Below the pieces are notes generated by a model that was not told the DNA's origin, searched no databases, and was given only the letters and a program-made list of their open reading frames with translations. A DNA stretch of 64,000 bases from contig CAVXFS010000005.1 in NCBI GenBank assembly GCA_963761115.1, positions 1,190,982 through 1,254,981 on the forward strand, given 5' to 3'. Positions 51,937 through 62,145 of the stretch are shown piece by piece (the first letter of the stretch is position 1; every line of letters begins with the position of its first letter). The DNA comes from CAVXFS01 sp963761115 (GTDB taxonomy: Bacteria > Pseudomonadota > Gammaproteobacteria > Burkholderiales > Gallionellaceae). A program made the translations under genes and the position numbers.

Positions 51937-52420
51937 ATGCCTACCTTTGTATATATGACTCGTTGTGATGGTTGTGGTCAATGCGTGGATATCTGCCCGT
52001 CAGACATCATGCACATCGACAAGAAGCTGCGTCGTGCTTACAACATCGAGCCCAACATGTGCTGGGAATGCTATTCCTGCGTGAAGGCTTGTCCCCAAAA
52101 CGCCATTGACGTGCGCGGTTATGCCGATTTTGCTCCGCTGGGTCACTAGGTGCGTGTGATACGTGATGAGGAAAAAGGCACATTTCCTGGCGCATCAAGT
52201 TCCGCAACGGTAAGAAGGACATGGACCTGGTGGCGCCCATCACCACCAAGCCTTGGGGCTCGGCGACACCGAAGCTCGCCGATCGTGCATGCTCCAAACA
52301 AAGAGATGCGCGACAGTGAACTGTTATTCAACGAGCCTAAATACATCCGCATGGATGAAGGTGGTTTACATACTCTGAAATCAAATGGCCTGGAAACTAA
52401 AAGAAGGGGTGCACTACTGA
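51937..52420 (+). CDS. aprB: AprB: APS reductase beta subunit, frameshifted
   Basis: A ferredoxin-like subunit of about 160 residues. Two [4Fe-4S] motifs: CDGCGQCVDICPSDIM and CWECYSCVKACPQNAIDV. After GYADFAPLGH the frame breaks; RVIRDEEKGT, RNGKKDMDLVAPITTKPWGS (other frame) and LFNEPKYIRMDEGGLHTL continue the family sequence to a TGA at 52,418 after an extra A near 52,400. Its stop overlaps the aprA start (TGATG). It transfers electrons from the AprA flavin to AprM. Confidence 0.88.
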
Positions 52421-54311
52421 TGGGCTACAAGACAATTATCGAAGACGATATCGACATCTTGGTCGTTGGTGCTGGTCTGGGCGGTACGGGTGCAGCATTC
52501 GAAGCAAGATATTGGGGCAAGGACAAGAAGATCGTCATCGCCGAAAAGGCCAACATCATGCGTTCCGGTGCCGTAGCGCAGGGCTTGTACGCGATCAACT
52601 GCTACATGGGTACTCGCTTCGGCGAGAACAATCCCGAAGATCACGTGCGTTATGCCCGTATCGACCTGATGGGCATGGTGCGTGAAGATCTGGCTTTTGA
52701 CATGGCGCGTCACGTTGACTCCACTGTGCATCAACTTCGAAGAGTGGGGCCTTCCCATCATGCGCAACGAGAAGAAGGGTTCGTATCTGCGCGAAGGCCG
52801 TTGGCAGATCATGATTCACGGCGAATCGTACAAGCCGATCGTTGCCGAAGCCGCCAAGAAATCAGCGGACAAGGTTTTCAACCGCATCTGCGTGACCCAC
52901 CTGCTGATGGATGAAGCCAAAGAGAACCGTGTTGCCGGTGCCGTGGGCTTCAACGTGCGCACGGGTAACTACCACGTCTTCAAGTCCAAGACCGTGATCT
53001 GCGGTGCCGGTGGCGCATCCAACATCTTCAAGCCGCGTTCCGTGGGTGAAGGTGCGGGTCGTGTCTGGTACGCGCCCTGGTCATCGGGTTCTGCATATGG
53101 TCTGTTGATCGAAGCAGGCGCGAAGATGACGCAAATGGAGAACCGTATCGTTCTGGCTCGATTCAAGGATGGTTACGGTCCGGTAGGCGCCTACTTCCTG
53201 CACCTCAAGACCTACACTCAGAATGCCTACGGCGAAGAGTACGAGTCCAAGTGGTTCCCGGAACTGCAGAAAATGGTCGGCAAGGAATATCTGGATCCGG
53301 AGGCTTCGCACAGAACCCATCGCCCGATTCCGACCTGTCTGCGCAACCACGCGATCATCCACGAGGTCAATGCCGGTCGTGGCCCGATTCACATGGTCAC
53401 CATGGAAGCATTCCAGGATCCGCATCTTGAAGAGATCGGTTGGCACAACTTCCTGGGTATGACCGTTGGTCAGGCGGTGCTTTGGGCTGCCACGGACGTC
53501 GATCCGAAGTACGAAAACCCCGAACTGACCACCTCCGAGCCGTACGTCATGGGTTCACACGCAACTGGTTGTGGCGCCTGGTGTTCAGGTCCGGAAGATG
53601 TGTCTCCGCCGGAATATTACTGGGGCTACAACCGCATGACGACCGTGGAAGGCCTGTTCGGTGCCGGTGATGCGGTAGGTGGTACACCTCACGCCTTCTC
53701 ATCAGGTTCTTTCACAGAAGGTCGTCTGGCTGCCAAGGCTGCCTGTAAGTATATTGATGATGGCAAGGCACAAGGTATCCGTGTTTCGGAGGCGCAGATC
53801 AATCGGCGCAGGGAAGAGATCTACAAGCCTCTGGAGACTTATCGGGTCTATCAGCAACGAAATCGTTGCCGGTTCCGTCAATCCAAACTTCATCAATCCG
53901 AGACAGGGGCTGGATCGTCTCCAGAAGCTGATGGATGAGTACTGCGGTGGGTTTGGTGTGAACTACATGACCAACGACAAGCTTCTGAATATCGGTCTCA
54001 AGAAGATGGCATTCTGGGCGAGGATCTGGAAAAGGTCGCCGCTTCGGACATACATGAGCTATTTCGTGCATGGGAGTTGAAGCACCGTTACCTCACCTCC
54101 GAGAGCCGTGTTCCATCATACCTTGTTCCGTAAGGAAACCCGCTGGCCCGGTTACTACTACCGTGGTGATGCCATGAAGCTGGACGACGAGAACTGGCAC
54201 GTACTGACCGTTTCTCGCCGTGATCCCAAGACGGGCGAGTACACGATGGAAAAAGCGCCGCTGTACCATTTGGTGGGTGATGTAGAGAAAGCGCCGCCGG
54301 AAGCGCACTAG
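52420..54311 (+). CDS. aprA: AprA: APS reductase alpha subunit, frameshifted
   Basis: A flavoprotein of about 630 residues that oxidises sulfite plus AMP to APS in this context. The FAD motif is ILVVGAGLGGTGAAFEARYW; further segments are AEKANIMRSGAVAQGLYAIN, the active-site region ITHMVTMEAFQ-like (IHMVTMEAFQDPHLEEIGWH), GLFGAGDAVGGTPHAFSSGS and the C-terminal TRWPGYYYRGDAMKLDDENW. Frame changes occur near 52,730, 53,850, 54,015 and 54,100. Sequence resembles the sulfur-oxidiser lineage. With AprB and AprM it feeds Sat. Confidence 0.92.
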
Positions 54312-54385
54312 GCAAACAGGGATAATGACGTTGCTGATCAGGAAATATGTCCGCCATCATCCAGACGTTATTAACACGAGGTTAA

Positions 54386-55285
54386 ATGACCGACACCTAT
54401 CACACTGCAGACGTGCATTTCCTGACCAGACCTGTCGTGCCGGAGATGGGCGACGGAAACAGGAAGATAAGGTTCCGGTGCCGCAAGGAAATTGACTGCT
54501 GGAATGCCTGTTGCAGCAATATAGATATCTCGCTCACGCCGTACGACATCCTGCGCCTGAAGCAGCACCTGGATATGTCGTCCGGCGAATTCCTGCAGCA
54601 ATACACCGTGCCCTGCGAGCTGGATCAGGGCGGCATCGCGGGCGTCAAACTGCGTCCGGTGGAGAACGGCACGGCCTGCCGCTTCATGACGCCGGAAGGA
54701 TGCAGCGTATACGAAGACCGGCCGACAGCCTGCCGCTATTACCCGGTGGCGTTGCTGTCGATGCGGCAGGACGAATACATCGACAGCCGCTCCTATGCAT
54801 TGGTGAAAGAGGCGCATTGCCTGGGCCACAACGAGCCGCGCGAACTGACCATAGACGAATATCGCCATGAACAGGGGGTGGAGGAATACGACGAACTGGC
54901 GCGCGGCTGGCGCCAGCTGATCCTGAAGAAGAAATCCTCCGGCCCCAGCATCGGCAAGCCGTCCAAATCCAGCCTGCAGCTGTTCTTCATGGTCTGCTAT
55001 GACCTCGACCGCTTCCGCGATTTCGTGGTCAGCGATGGCTTCAATGAGCTATACGACCTGAACACCGAAGAGACCATCGAGATACTGGGGGACGATACCA
55101 GGCTGATGCTGTTCGGTTTTCGCTTCCTCAAGCAGGTATTGTTCGGCGAAAACACCATCGCGCTCAAACACGATGCCGCCACCCGGCGACTCGAACGCTA
55201 TCGGGAGAAGATGCAGAGCATGGAACAGGAAGCGGTGGAGAGGCGTCTTGCGGAACAGGACGAAATGTACAAGGCGGAGGAATGA
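54386..55285 (+). CDS. YkgJ-type cysteine-cluster protein
   Basis: A 299-residue protein of the YkgJ (CxxxCxxCC) family: FRCRKEIDCWNACCSNIDIS, FMTPEGCSVYEDRPTACRYY and AHCLGHNEPRELTIDEY provide about eight cysteines for a zinc or Fe-S site. The C-terminal 60 residues are a charged helix (RLERYREKMQSMEQEAVERR). It lies 75 bases after aprA on the same strand; such proteins are recurrent near dissimilatory sulfur genes. Function unknown. The frame is intact. Confidence 0.8.
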   Translation: MTDTYHTADVHFLTRPVVPEMGDGNRKIRFRCRKEIDCWNACCSNIDISLTPYDILRLKQHLDMSSGEFLQQYTVPCELDQGGIAGVKLRPVENGTACRFMTPEGCSVYEDRPTACRYYPVALLSMRQDEYIDSRSYALVKEAHCLGHNEPRELTIDEYRHEQGVEEYDELARGWRQLILKKKSSGPSIGKPSKSSLQLFFMVCYDLDRFRDFVVSDGFNELYDLNTEETIEILGDDTRLMLFGFRFLKQVLFGENTIALKHDAATRRLERYREKMQSMEQEAVERRLAEQDEMYKAEE

Positions 55286-55359
55286 GCGTCATCCGGTGCA
55301 TGGTTGTTCCGGATTTTAGGCGACCGGTAAAGTATTCAAAACAAGCCATGCGACACTGT

Positions 55360-55460
55360 CCCTTCCCCCTTGCAGGGGGAAGGTCAGGATGGGGGTAGAA
55401 CGGTAGCGGAAATGCAAAGCTTCTACCCTCCCCAATCCTCCACCTGCCGGGGGGACCAAC
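55360..55460. repeat. REP-like repeat between the YkgJ and NTF2-like genes
   Basis: One clean unit (CCCTTCCCCCTTGCAGGGGG) and a degraded one (CTACCCTCCCCAATCCTCCA). The rest of the 293-base gap (55286-55578) shows no gene; no strong promoter is seen. Confidence 0.7.
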
Positions 55461-55578
55461 ATTTCCAAAAGAAATTGGGCTTGAAAACTGACCGCTGCAT
55501 AGGTCAAACTTTTTGAGTCCCCCGGCATAGCCGGTGGTTTACCCAATTTAACTATGAAACGCTGCAGTAAGATATTTT

Positions 55579-55929
55579 ATGAACATCATTGAAAAAACAG
55601 ATGAAGAGATCCTGGCGTTGGCCAACCCGATGTGGGCCGATCTGATCAAGTACTCCAATGAAGGAAACTACGGTGCTTTCACGCGTAATTTTTCGAGCTC
55701 TTTTATTGCGGGTGCGAATGAGGTTGAAATGGGCAAGCAGTTTGCGAGAAGCGACCTTGCGAAAAACCTGTCAGATGATTATTCGTATCTCGGCATGATA
55801 CGCCGCGGAGAATATGTCACCGTTTTATACAAAGTGATCAACAAGAAGAATAAAGGTGAATGGCTGGGCAGGCTGGTGCTGGGTTATGAAAGGGAGAAGG
55901 TGAAGATCTTTGGCGCCACCCTGTTCTAG
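55579..55929 (+). CDS. NTF2-like small protein
   Basis: A 116-residue protein with helix-strand pattern of the NTF2/SnoaL or DUF3887 fold: ILALANPMWADLIKYSNEGN, YGAFTRNFSSSFIAGANEVE, YVTVLYKVINKKNKGEWLGR. No catalytic residues are apparent. It probably binds a ligand or partner. It precedes the SlyD-like gene on the same strand, separated by 164 bases. Confidence 0.6.
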   Translation: MNIIEKTDEEILALANPMWADLIKYSNEGNYGAFTRNFSSSFIAGANEVEMGKQFARSDLAKNLSDDYSYLGMIRRGEYVTVLYKVINKKNKGEWLGRLVLGYEREKVKIFGATLF

Positions 55930-56093
55930 TTGAAAAACTACTGCGGTGACCATCTGCGGCGTTGCACGGTGCTCGGAATCCTCATGTACTACCTGTACAT
56001 TCCGGTTCCTGTGCGCCGTGCGCCTTGCATCTGGCCATCCTCGCTACGTTTTTCACCAGCCTGGTAGAACGCAATTTATAGATAATATTAAAC

Positions 56094-56603
56094 ATGTCAG
56101 ATATGATTGCAGACGAAAAATTCGTTGAGCTGAATTACAAGGTCGTCGATAACAAAACCGGTGACGTACTGGTTACGGTGGATTATCCGCTGGGCTATGT
56201 TCATGGCGTGAATGATGTCATGTCCGAAGAAGTGACCAAGGAACTGTATGGCAAGAAAGTCGGCGATATCATCGAAGTGTCGATAGACACGACAAAGTTA
56301 TACGGCGAGAGGGATGAATCACTGGTATTTACCGATCGTATAGAAAATGTCCCGGAAGAATATCGGGAAATCGGAATGTCCATCACCATGGAAAATGAAA
56401 AGGGTGAACCCAGGAACTTTATCGTTACCCGGTTCGATGACAAGACATTGACTGTCGACGGCAATAATCCCCTATGCGGCAGGGAAGTCACTTTCATGCT
56501 GGAAGTGTTGTCGATACGTGATGCGACCGAGGAAGAGATCGAGCTTGGCGGAGCGGTCGGCGCCGATCCCGGCATCAATGAGATACTCGGCCGGGCAAAA
56601 TGA
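56094..56603 (+). CDS. SlyD-like FKBP peptidyl-prolyl isomerase
   Basis: A 169-residue FKBP-type protein: VELNYKVVDNKTGDVLVTVD, LGYVHGVNDVMSEEVTKELY (the FKBP fold start), an inserted-in-flap chaperone region VFTDRIENVPEEYREIGMSI, TMENEKGEPRNFIVTRFDDK, TLTVDGNNPLCGREVTFMLE. The last segment is typical of SlyD/FkpB. It lacks the His-rich tail of enterobacterial SlyD. Its stop overlaps the start of the TPR gene (ATGA). Confidence 0.85.
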   Translation: MSDMIADEKFVELNYKVVDNKTGDVLVTVDYPLGYVHGVNDVMSEEVTKELYGKKVGDIIEVSIDTTKLYGERDESLVFTDRIENVPEEYREIGMSITMENEKGEPRNFIVTRFDDKTLTVDGNNPLCGREVTFMLEVLSIRDATEEEIELGGAVGADPGINEILGRAK

Positions 56604-57636
56604 AGTTCTCTGATACTTACATGATCTACCCTGGCAACAGGGCCCTGGAACGCGCTTTGGCCAATTCCATGGGCAGGCTGGGCGATGAGTGGATCGAGGC
56701 GGCTACGCCGGACACCAAGGTAACCGTCGCTGACAATTTTCTTTACACGCGCGGGAATTTTGAACAGCACCGTTTCAGTTCCAAATTCTTGAGCATTTGC
56801 GTGAGGCACTCGAGGGCTCGCTGACAGACCGAATATCGCGACCAGGAGCCGTTGGCCTGGGCCGGGACACAAAATGATCTCGGAAACATTCTGGCTGCAC
56901 TGGGACAGCAGCGCAGGGATGCTGAATTGTTCGAACAGTCCATTCAGTGTTTCAGCCATGCACTGGAGGAGTTCAGGCAGGAAGACTCGCCTATGGAATG
57001 GGCCGCTGCGCAATATAACCTGGGCACGGCCAACCAGGCGCTGGGCCGGCTGCTTGATGCTGCAAAGCCGTTCAAAGATCGCTGTAGATGCTTATACCAA
57101 TGCTTTGCTGGTATGGACGCGAGATGAGTCTCCCGGAAGACTGGATGTTCACGATGCATCAGCTTGGGGATACTTTCCACGCGTACGGAAAACTGCTTAA
57201 AGGTAACCGTCAATTTCAAAAGTCCGTTGTTGCCTACAAGAATGCGCTTGCCGTACTCGATGCGGATAATTATGCATTGGAGTTGACCGCTACACATAAC
57301 AACCGTGCTGCCGTATTGCATCATCTCGGCGAGTCGGAAGAAAATCCCGAACGCCTGGAGGAAGCCATCAAATCCTATGAAAAGGCGATAACAGTCAGCA
57401 TGGAGCAGCAACTTCCTATTCACCTGGCGGTATTGTGCAGGGTGAACAAGGCGACAGCACAGAATGTACTGGCAGAATTAACAAACGATACCGGGCTTGC
57501 AGAAGAGGTGGCCGATGAGTTTGAAGTAATCATCGAATGTTTTTCGCATGCGCTTCAGCCACTCTGTTTAAGGCATTGCGAGGAACAAATGGATAAGGCA
57601 AGATCGCTGGCGCTTGCGACTAGTGCCAGCCGCTGA
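56600..57636 (+). CDS. Tetratricopeptide repeat protein, frameshifted
   Basis: A TPR protein of about 345 residues rebuilt from three frames (breaks near 56,760-56,830 and 57,075). Repeats are seen as NDLGNILAALGQQRRDAELF, YNLGTANQALGRLLDAAKPF, HQLGDTFHAYGKLLKGNRQF, NNRAAVLHHLGESEENPERL. The first 50 residues (DTYMIYPGNRALERALANSM) are not TPR. Coupled to the PPIase gene by overlapping stop/start, suggesting a chaperone-like unit, possibly for sulfur enzymes (inference). Confidence 0.75.
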
Positions 57637-57650
57637 AAGGAGGTCGAAGT

Positions 57651-58064
57651 TTGTCGACTGTGGAAAAAACAGGAAAAAAGCGGGATCCGAACAACCCATG
57701 CCTGTTCTGCAAGGATCCGCGTGGCGTATCACTGGAGCATGAACTTGCCTACAGTGCGCGTGATACCTACGCGGTGAGCCCGGGCCATACCCTGGTCATC
57801 CCGCGTCGCCATGTCGCCAGCTTTTTCGACCTGACGCCCGAAGAGGTCAATGCCTGCATGGGACTGATCACCGAGGAGCGCATGCGACTGGACAAGGAAT
57901 TCAAGCCTGATGGTTACAATATCGGCGTTAACGTAGGAGCGGCGGCCGGGCAGAGTATATTCCATGTCCATATTCACCTCATTCCGCGTTACCAGGGAGA
58001 TGTCGAGAATCCCCAGGGGGGCGTGCGCCATGTGATCCCAAAGAAGGGACATTACACGCGCTAG
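57651..58064 (+). CDS. HIT family protein
   Basis: A 137-residue histidine-triad protein: CLFCKDPRGVSLEHELAYSA, SPGHTLVIPRRHVASFFDL and the triad QSIFHVHIHLIPRYQGD. It is a nucleotide hydrolase or transferase; HIT proteins next to APS metabolism can act as adenylylsulfatase or APS phosphorylase (family knowledge, substrate here unproven). Translation begins at TTG 57651 behind a perfect AAAGGAGGTCG site. Confidence 0.9.
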   Translation: MSTVEKTGKKRDPNNPCLFCKDPRGVSLEHELAYSARDTYAVSPGHTLVIPRRHVASFFDLTPEEVNACMGLITEERMRLDKEFKPDGYNIGVNVGAAAGQSIFHVHIHLIPRYQGDVENPQGGVRHVIPKKGHYTR

Positions 58065-58149
58065 ATAGTATGATTCAGTCAGTTAAGTGGGAGGGGCTGG
58101 CAACCCTGTTGAAATTCCTCCCGTTCTCAACCAGCAAGGAGATATGATC

Positions 58150-58320
58150 ATGAGTGATGACAAGAAGCCTTTTATCCGTCCCAAGGTTCCGGATGGCCAC
58201 GCATTCCACGTGACAACCCGTCAGAAAGAGATTATGCCGGGGCAGTTTTTTGTAGGCTATGAAACGACATGGGAGCCGCACCAGAAAGAAGTGCCATACA
58301 CCACTCCCAAGAAGCCCTGA
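58150..58320 (+). CDS. Small uncharacterised protein
   Basis: A 56-residue, Pro/Lys-rich soluble protein (DDKKPFIRPKVPDGHAFHVT, PGQFFVGYETTWEPHQKEVP). AAGGAG 8 bases before ATG 58150 decides the start over ATG 58144. A strong terminator follows, so it closes the transcript that starts around 55.5 kb. No family recognised. Confidence 0.6.
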   Translation: MSDDKKPFIRPKVPDGHAFHVTTRQKEIMPGQFFVGYETTWEPHQKEVPYTTPKKP

Positions 58321-58382
58321 CCAATCAGTTATAAAGTACCTGGAAGGCCGCGCGGTTACTAAATCTGGATTTGGGTAGTGAC

Positions 58383-58408
58383 AAGCACGCTTTTATAGCG
58401 TGCTTTTT
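58383..58408 (+). terminator. Rho-independent terminator
   Basis: Stem AAGCACGC / GCGTGCTT with a 7-base TTTTATA loop and a T-run, 62 bases after the small gene. It also ends at the stop of the minus-strand DUF4279 gene and may work in both directions. Confidence 0.85.
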
Positions 58409-58842
58409 CATATCAGAGTCAAAAGCTTAGATACGCTCAGAAAACTGGTAATCCACATCAATAAAAGCGCCAATATCAGCCAGAAAACGAATCGTTCTGG
58501 CGCCGAACCCACATCGGGACCGATTTCACTTTTTTCAACCGACAACACCAGGACTACGCCGATTCTGGGCGATAAGTTGTGGCTTTTGATCACTTGCAGG
58601 ATTTTTTCCTTGGCCGGTTCTATTTTTTTGATGATGATATCCGTCATTTTATAAACGTCAATATCGTCCGTCATCGTTTCCGTTGATAACTCCCATGAAC
58701 TGATCACAGGTTTATCCAGGGGACTGCGCGCGCCGGATGCATCAACCGAGGTAGGTTCGATGCCAAGCAGACGCGTGATGTCATCAGGATCGAAATGATA
58801 ACCACTGAGTGTGAAGTAGGCGCGTGCTTTGTTCGAAGCCAA
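58408..58842 (-). CDS. DUF4279 domain protein with C-terminal membrane helix
   Basis: A protein of about 144 residues: ARAYFTLSGYHFDPDDITRL, LGIEPTSVDASGARSPLDKP and SSWELSTETMTDD match DUF4279, found in immunity-like proteins. A final hydrophobic helix (FVFWLILALLLMWITSFLSV) anchors it. No ATG exists in frame; TTG 58842 (LASNKARAYF) is the best start, otherwise the 5' end is missing. Confidence 0.65.
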   Translation of the reverse strand: MASNKARAYFTLSGYHFDPDDITRLLGIEPTSVDASGARSPLDKPVISSWELSTETMTDDIDVYKMTDIIIKKIEPAKEKILQVIKSHNLSPRIGVVLVLSVEKSEIGPDVGSAPERFVFWLILALLLMWITSFLSVSKLLTLI

Positions 58843-58976
58843 GTTATTACCCTGATCAATTGATTGGAAACAGGACGAGAAGTACGAAGCTCTGGACGAT
58901 TGACCGATTATTCCATCAACATCAATGTTGTAGTGCAGGCGGGGCTTGAGCCGAATTTTATCGGTTAAAGCAACGC

Positions 58977-59953
58977 CTACTCGACATTCTTGGCGCAACG
59001 GAATCCCAGATCGTTCAGCATCATCTGCGGCGGCAGATGCATGCGGCGCGCGGCACGGAATACCACGCTGATCGAATCGTAATGTCCGGAACTGGCCATG
59101 CCGCCGCGGATGACGCTCTGCACATTCCCGTAATTCTTGATGTTCTTGTCTGCCGGTGCGCCGGTAAGGGTTGTACCAGTCGCTGACCCATTCGGCGACG
59201 TTGGAGGCCATGTCGTAGGCGCCATAGACGGACTTGTCTTCCGGGATAGGAGCCTACTTGCGAGTAAGGCGTATCCGGGTCTTCGGACATGGAGTTGACC
59301 TTCTTCGGATCCCATTTGTTGCCCCAGGGATATTCATTGCCATCCGGTCCGCGCGCGGCTTTTTCCCATTCGGCTTCGCTGGGCAGACGCTTGCCGGCCC
59401 AAGTGCAATAATCATTGGCGTCATCCCAGCTGACGTCGATCACCGGATACTTGTCGCGCACGGCCTGGACCTTGGCCATCTCTGCCATCAAGTCCTCGCG
59501 GCTCATATTGGGGACGTCCATGTCCAGTCTGAAACGGTCTGTCGCCATCCTGCGTATTTCATTCAACGGCATGGCTGCAATGAATGCGTTGCTGAAATTG
59601 TATCCATTGCGCACCCAGATATCCGGGACGCGATGCTGGGTGGCGATGGCAAAGTCGCGATACTGCGCGTTGGTGACTTCGTACTTGTCGATCAGGAAGG
59701 CCGGCAGTGTCACCTTGTGCGCAGGCCGTTCATTGACATACAGCCGCTCATTGAACCCGTATGGATTGAGCGCATTGGCATCTTTCCACATGCTGACGTT
59801 ATCTTCATGGTTGCTTCCCATGGTGAATTCACCCGCCGGGACCAATACCATTCCAGAATTGAACTCGTCATCGACCTGGGCAGAAGCATGGGAGATCGCG
59901 CCGCCGATCAGCGAAAGGCAAAACAGACTGCTGACAACAAATTTAACTCGCAT
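58977..59953 (-). CDS. Secreted formylglycine-generating-enzyme-like (SUMF1) protein, frameshifted
   Basis: About 325 residues. Signal peptide KFVVSSLFCLSLIGGAISHA is followed by MVLVPAGEFTMGSNHEDNVS, LPAFLIDKYEVTNAQYRDFA, WDDANDYCTWAGKRLPSEAE, WEKAARGPDGNEYPWGNKWD and, in other frames, YDMASNVAEWVSDWYNPYR and LGFRCAKNVE. This is the FGE-sulfatase domain. The two Cys of true FGE are not obvious, so it is more likely a binding paralogue, as many bacterial members are. Two indels near 59,250 and 59,160. Confidence 0.82.
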
Positions 59954-61068
59954 CTTTGGCGCACCTGAATCCGAAGCTGGCATTCTTGACATTCTGTTTG
60001 AAATAACTGCGATTGAACACGGGTGCGGAGACCCCGCATTGGTAGAACGAGCAATCCCACCAGGAACCACCCTTCAGCACCTTGTATTGCTCGCCATAGT
60101 TCTCGCTTGCCCAGGTGTTGCCCGGGTATTGCGTGTACCAGGAGTCGGTCCATTCCCATACGTTGCCGGCCATGTCATAGATGCCGTATGGACTCTTGCC
60201 GCCTCGAACGAGCCGGCCGGTGTCGTGTCGCCTTTCACCTTGAGCGATTCCCAGCGCACCGGATTGTTGACCTTGTTCACGTCGAAATCGTCGCCCCAGG
60301 GGTAGTCGCGGTCGTCCTTGTCGCCGCGCGCCGCTTTTTCCCATTCGACGTCTGGTCGGCAGCCGTTTGCCCGCCCACTGGCAATAATCGTGCGCATCGA
60401 ACCAGCTGACAAAGGTCACCGGATGATCGATCTTGCCCTCCGGATAGGTGCGGTTGCGGAAATGCGAGGGCGATTTGCCGGTTGGTGGCGTCGATGAACT
60501 GTTTGTACTGGAGATTGGTCGACTTCGTACTTGTCTATCCAGAACGCCTTGGTTTCGGCCGTGTATTGGGGGCCTTCATCCGGCAGGCGGTTGTTCGAGC
60601 CGCGTGTGTACGGACCCGCCGGGATCAATACCATCGGGTTCGGATCCTTGCCGATGCTGGGTTTCATCGTAATACATCGGTCCGCTCATGCCGGCGGTCA
60701 TGTCTACCGGGGGCGGCGACCTGAAGCTTGTCGGCGTAGGGGTCGGCAAAATGTTTGTCCGCCACCCGGACGATGGGGCTGCTTTCGCCGGAGGTGTGGC
60801 ATTCTTCGCAATCGTTCGCCATGACGAGTTCAACAGCGTGCTGATTGCGCGAGCTTCGCGTGGCAGGAGGCGCAGCTTTCGGTTCGCCTGGATGGCGTGC
60901 TGATAGGGGATATTGCCGGTGATGTCGCCGGCCAGGGCGCGTTCCACTGAAAGCGATTGCGGAAAAAATCAGGAATTTGGAGGGGATATCGAATGCATTG
61001 ATTGGGCCATGGCTAGTATTGAGGAAAAGGCGATTTTCCCATGAGATGGACATCCGTTCAAGCGGCAT
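59943..61068 (-). CDS. c-type cytochrome-like/SUMF1 fusion, frameshifted
   Basis: Rebuilt over three frames. A hydrophobic N-terminal segment (SKFLIFSAIAFS) precedes the CASCH and CEECH haem-binding motifs (about 60,850 and 60,800), followed by VRVADKHFADPYADKLQVA. A SUMF1 domain then runs MVLIPAGPYTRGSNNRLPDE, FVSWFDAHDYCQWAGKRLP, YDMAGNVWEWTDSWYTQYPG, ending SFGFRCAKDAS. At least four indels. It would be exported and bind two haems. The gene follows in tandem with a second SUMF1 protein. Start position is uncertain (61,068 or 61,053). Confidence 0.7.
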
Positions 61069-61460
61069 GTGCTGCGAATTGAAGGGTCACGCATGCAACC
61101 GGAAGAATCTGGTAAGTCCTGCGTTCTTCGGCGCAATCTCATGAGCAGCAGTTACTGGCGCTATCAAGATGTTCAAGTCTGCAATCGCATTTTTGCATCT
61201 GTTGTTCATGCTTTGATGATCTGAAAATTTGACAAAAACATTCGGGTATCGGTAGGTCATTTCCACGAAAAGTTCATGCAGCCGGGATTGTTGTTGCGGG
61301 TCTGATGTGCAAATACGGTTCTGTAGCCTGTCATGGGTTATTGCGGCCTGCGATTGTCTGGAGTAGCATCCGAGGATAATCAATGCATCCGGAAATCGAA
61401 TCGTTTTTCTTCCTGGTATATTTCAATCGTTGAAATCTGACACCTTGAATGGAGTTGTGG
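61069..61460. other. Intergenic region, possible small minus-strand frame
   Basis: This 392-base gap separates the SUMF1 genes from the divergent dsrE gene. A 98-codon minus-strand frame (61087-61383; RLHELFVEMTYRYPNVFVKF) is open, but no family or ribosome binding site supports it. Probably promoter region for both directions. Confidence 0.35.
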
Positions 61461-61852
61461 ATGTCTTCCAGCAAGATTTGCGTTGTGGTCATCGCCGACT
61501 CTCTTGAACGTTTACAGATGGCCGCGATGGTGGCCTCGGTAGGCGCGGTGAGCGGGCGGGAGGTGATGGTTTTCGTTTCGATGAATGCCTTGTCGTATTT
61601 TATCAAGGGACATGTTTCAAAGCCCAGCACGAAGGCGAAATGGGCAAATTGATTGCGAGCAAGAATGTGCCGGCATTCAAGACCCTTTTCGAGCAGGCGG
61701 TCGAGCTTGGCGATGCAAAGATTTATCCCTGTTCCATGGCGATGGATGTAATGGGCGTTGAACAGAAAGATCTGGAAGACTATATGGAAGAAGCAACCGG
61801 TTTGACCAAGTTTCTCCATGACGGCCAGGATGGGCAGGTTTGGATTTTTTGA
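61461..61852 (+). CDS. DsrE-family protein, one frameshift
   Basis: A DsrE/DsrF-like protein of about 130 residues: SSSKICVVVIADSLERLQMA, EVMVFVSMNALSYFIKGHVS, then after a missing C near 61,632, GEMGKLIASKNVPAFKTLFE, AKIYPCSMAMDVMGVEQKDL. The Cys in IYPCSMAMD is the likely persulfide site. It forms a pair with the following TusA-like gene and precedes sqr, suggesting transfer of sulfur from sulfide oxidation. Confidence 0.85.
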
Positions 61853-61870
61853 TGAGAGGAGAAATTTGAA

Positions 61871-62098
61871 ATGGCAAAAACAATCGTTGATGGGCGCGGG
61901 AGCTTCTGTCCCGGCCCGCTGATGGAAATGATTGCGGTGCTGAAATCATCGCAGATCGGCGATGAGCTGGAAGTGCTGTCGACCGACAAGGGTTCTGCGG
62001 CTGAAATACCGGAATGGGTCAACAAGGTCGGACATGAACACGTGTCGACGACTGAAAAGGACGGCGTGTGGCATATCACGATACGCAAGGCGAAGTAG
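61871..62098 (+). CDS. TusA-like sulfur carrier
   Basis: A 75-residue TusA-family protein with RGSFCPGPLMEMIAVLKSSQ, the CPxP motif in CPGP form, and SAAEIPEWVNKVGHEHVSTT. It is more divergent than the TusA at 11424. GAGAAATTTGAA-type spacing precedes the ATG. Likely carries sulfane sulfur with the adjacent DsrE protein and Sqr. Confidence 0.88.
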   Translation: MAKTIVDGRGSFCPGPLMEMIAVLKSSQIGDELEVLSTDKGSAAEIPEWVNKVGHEHVSTTEKDGVWHITIRKAK

Positions 62099-62145
62099 GG
62101 CGTTTGGCAATTTGACTGTATGGCGATAACTGACTGGGAGGAGAT

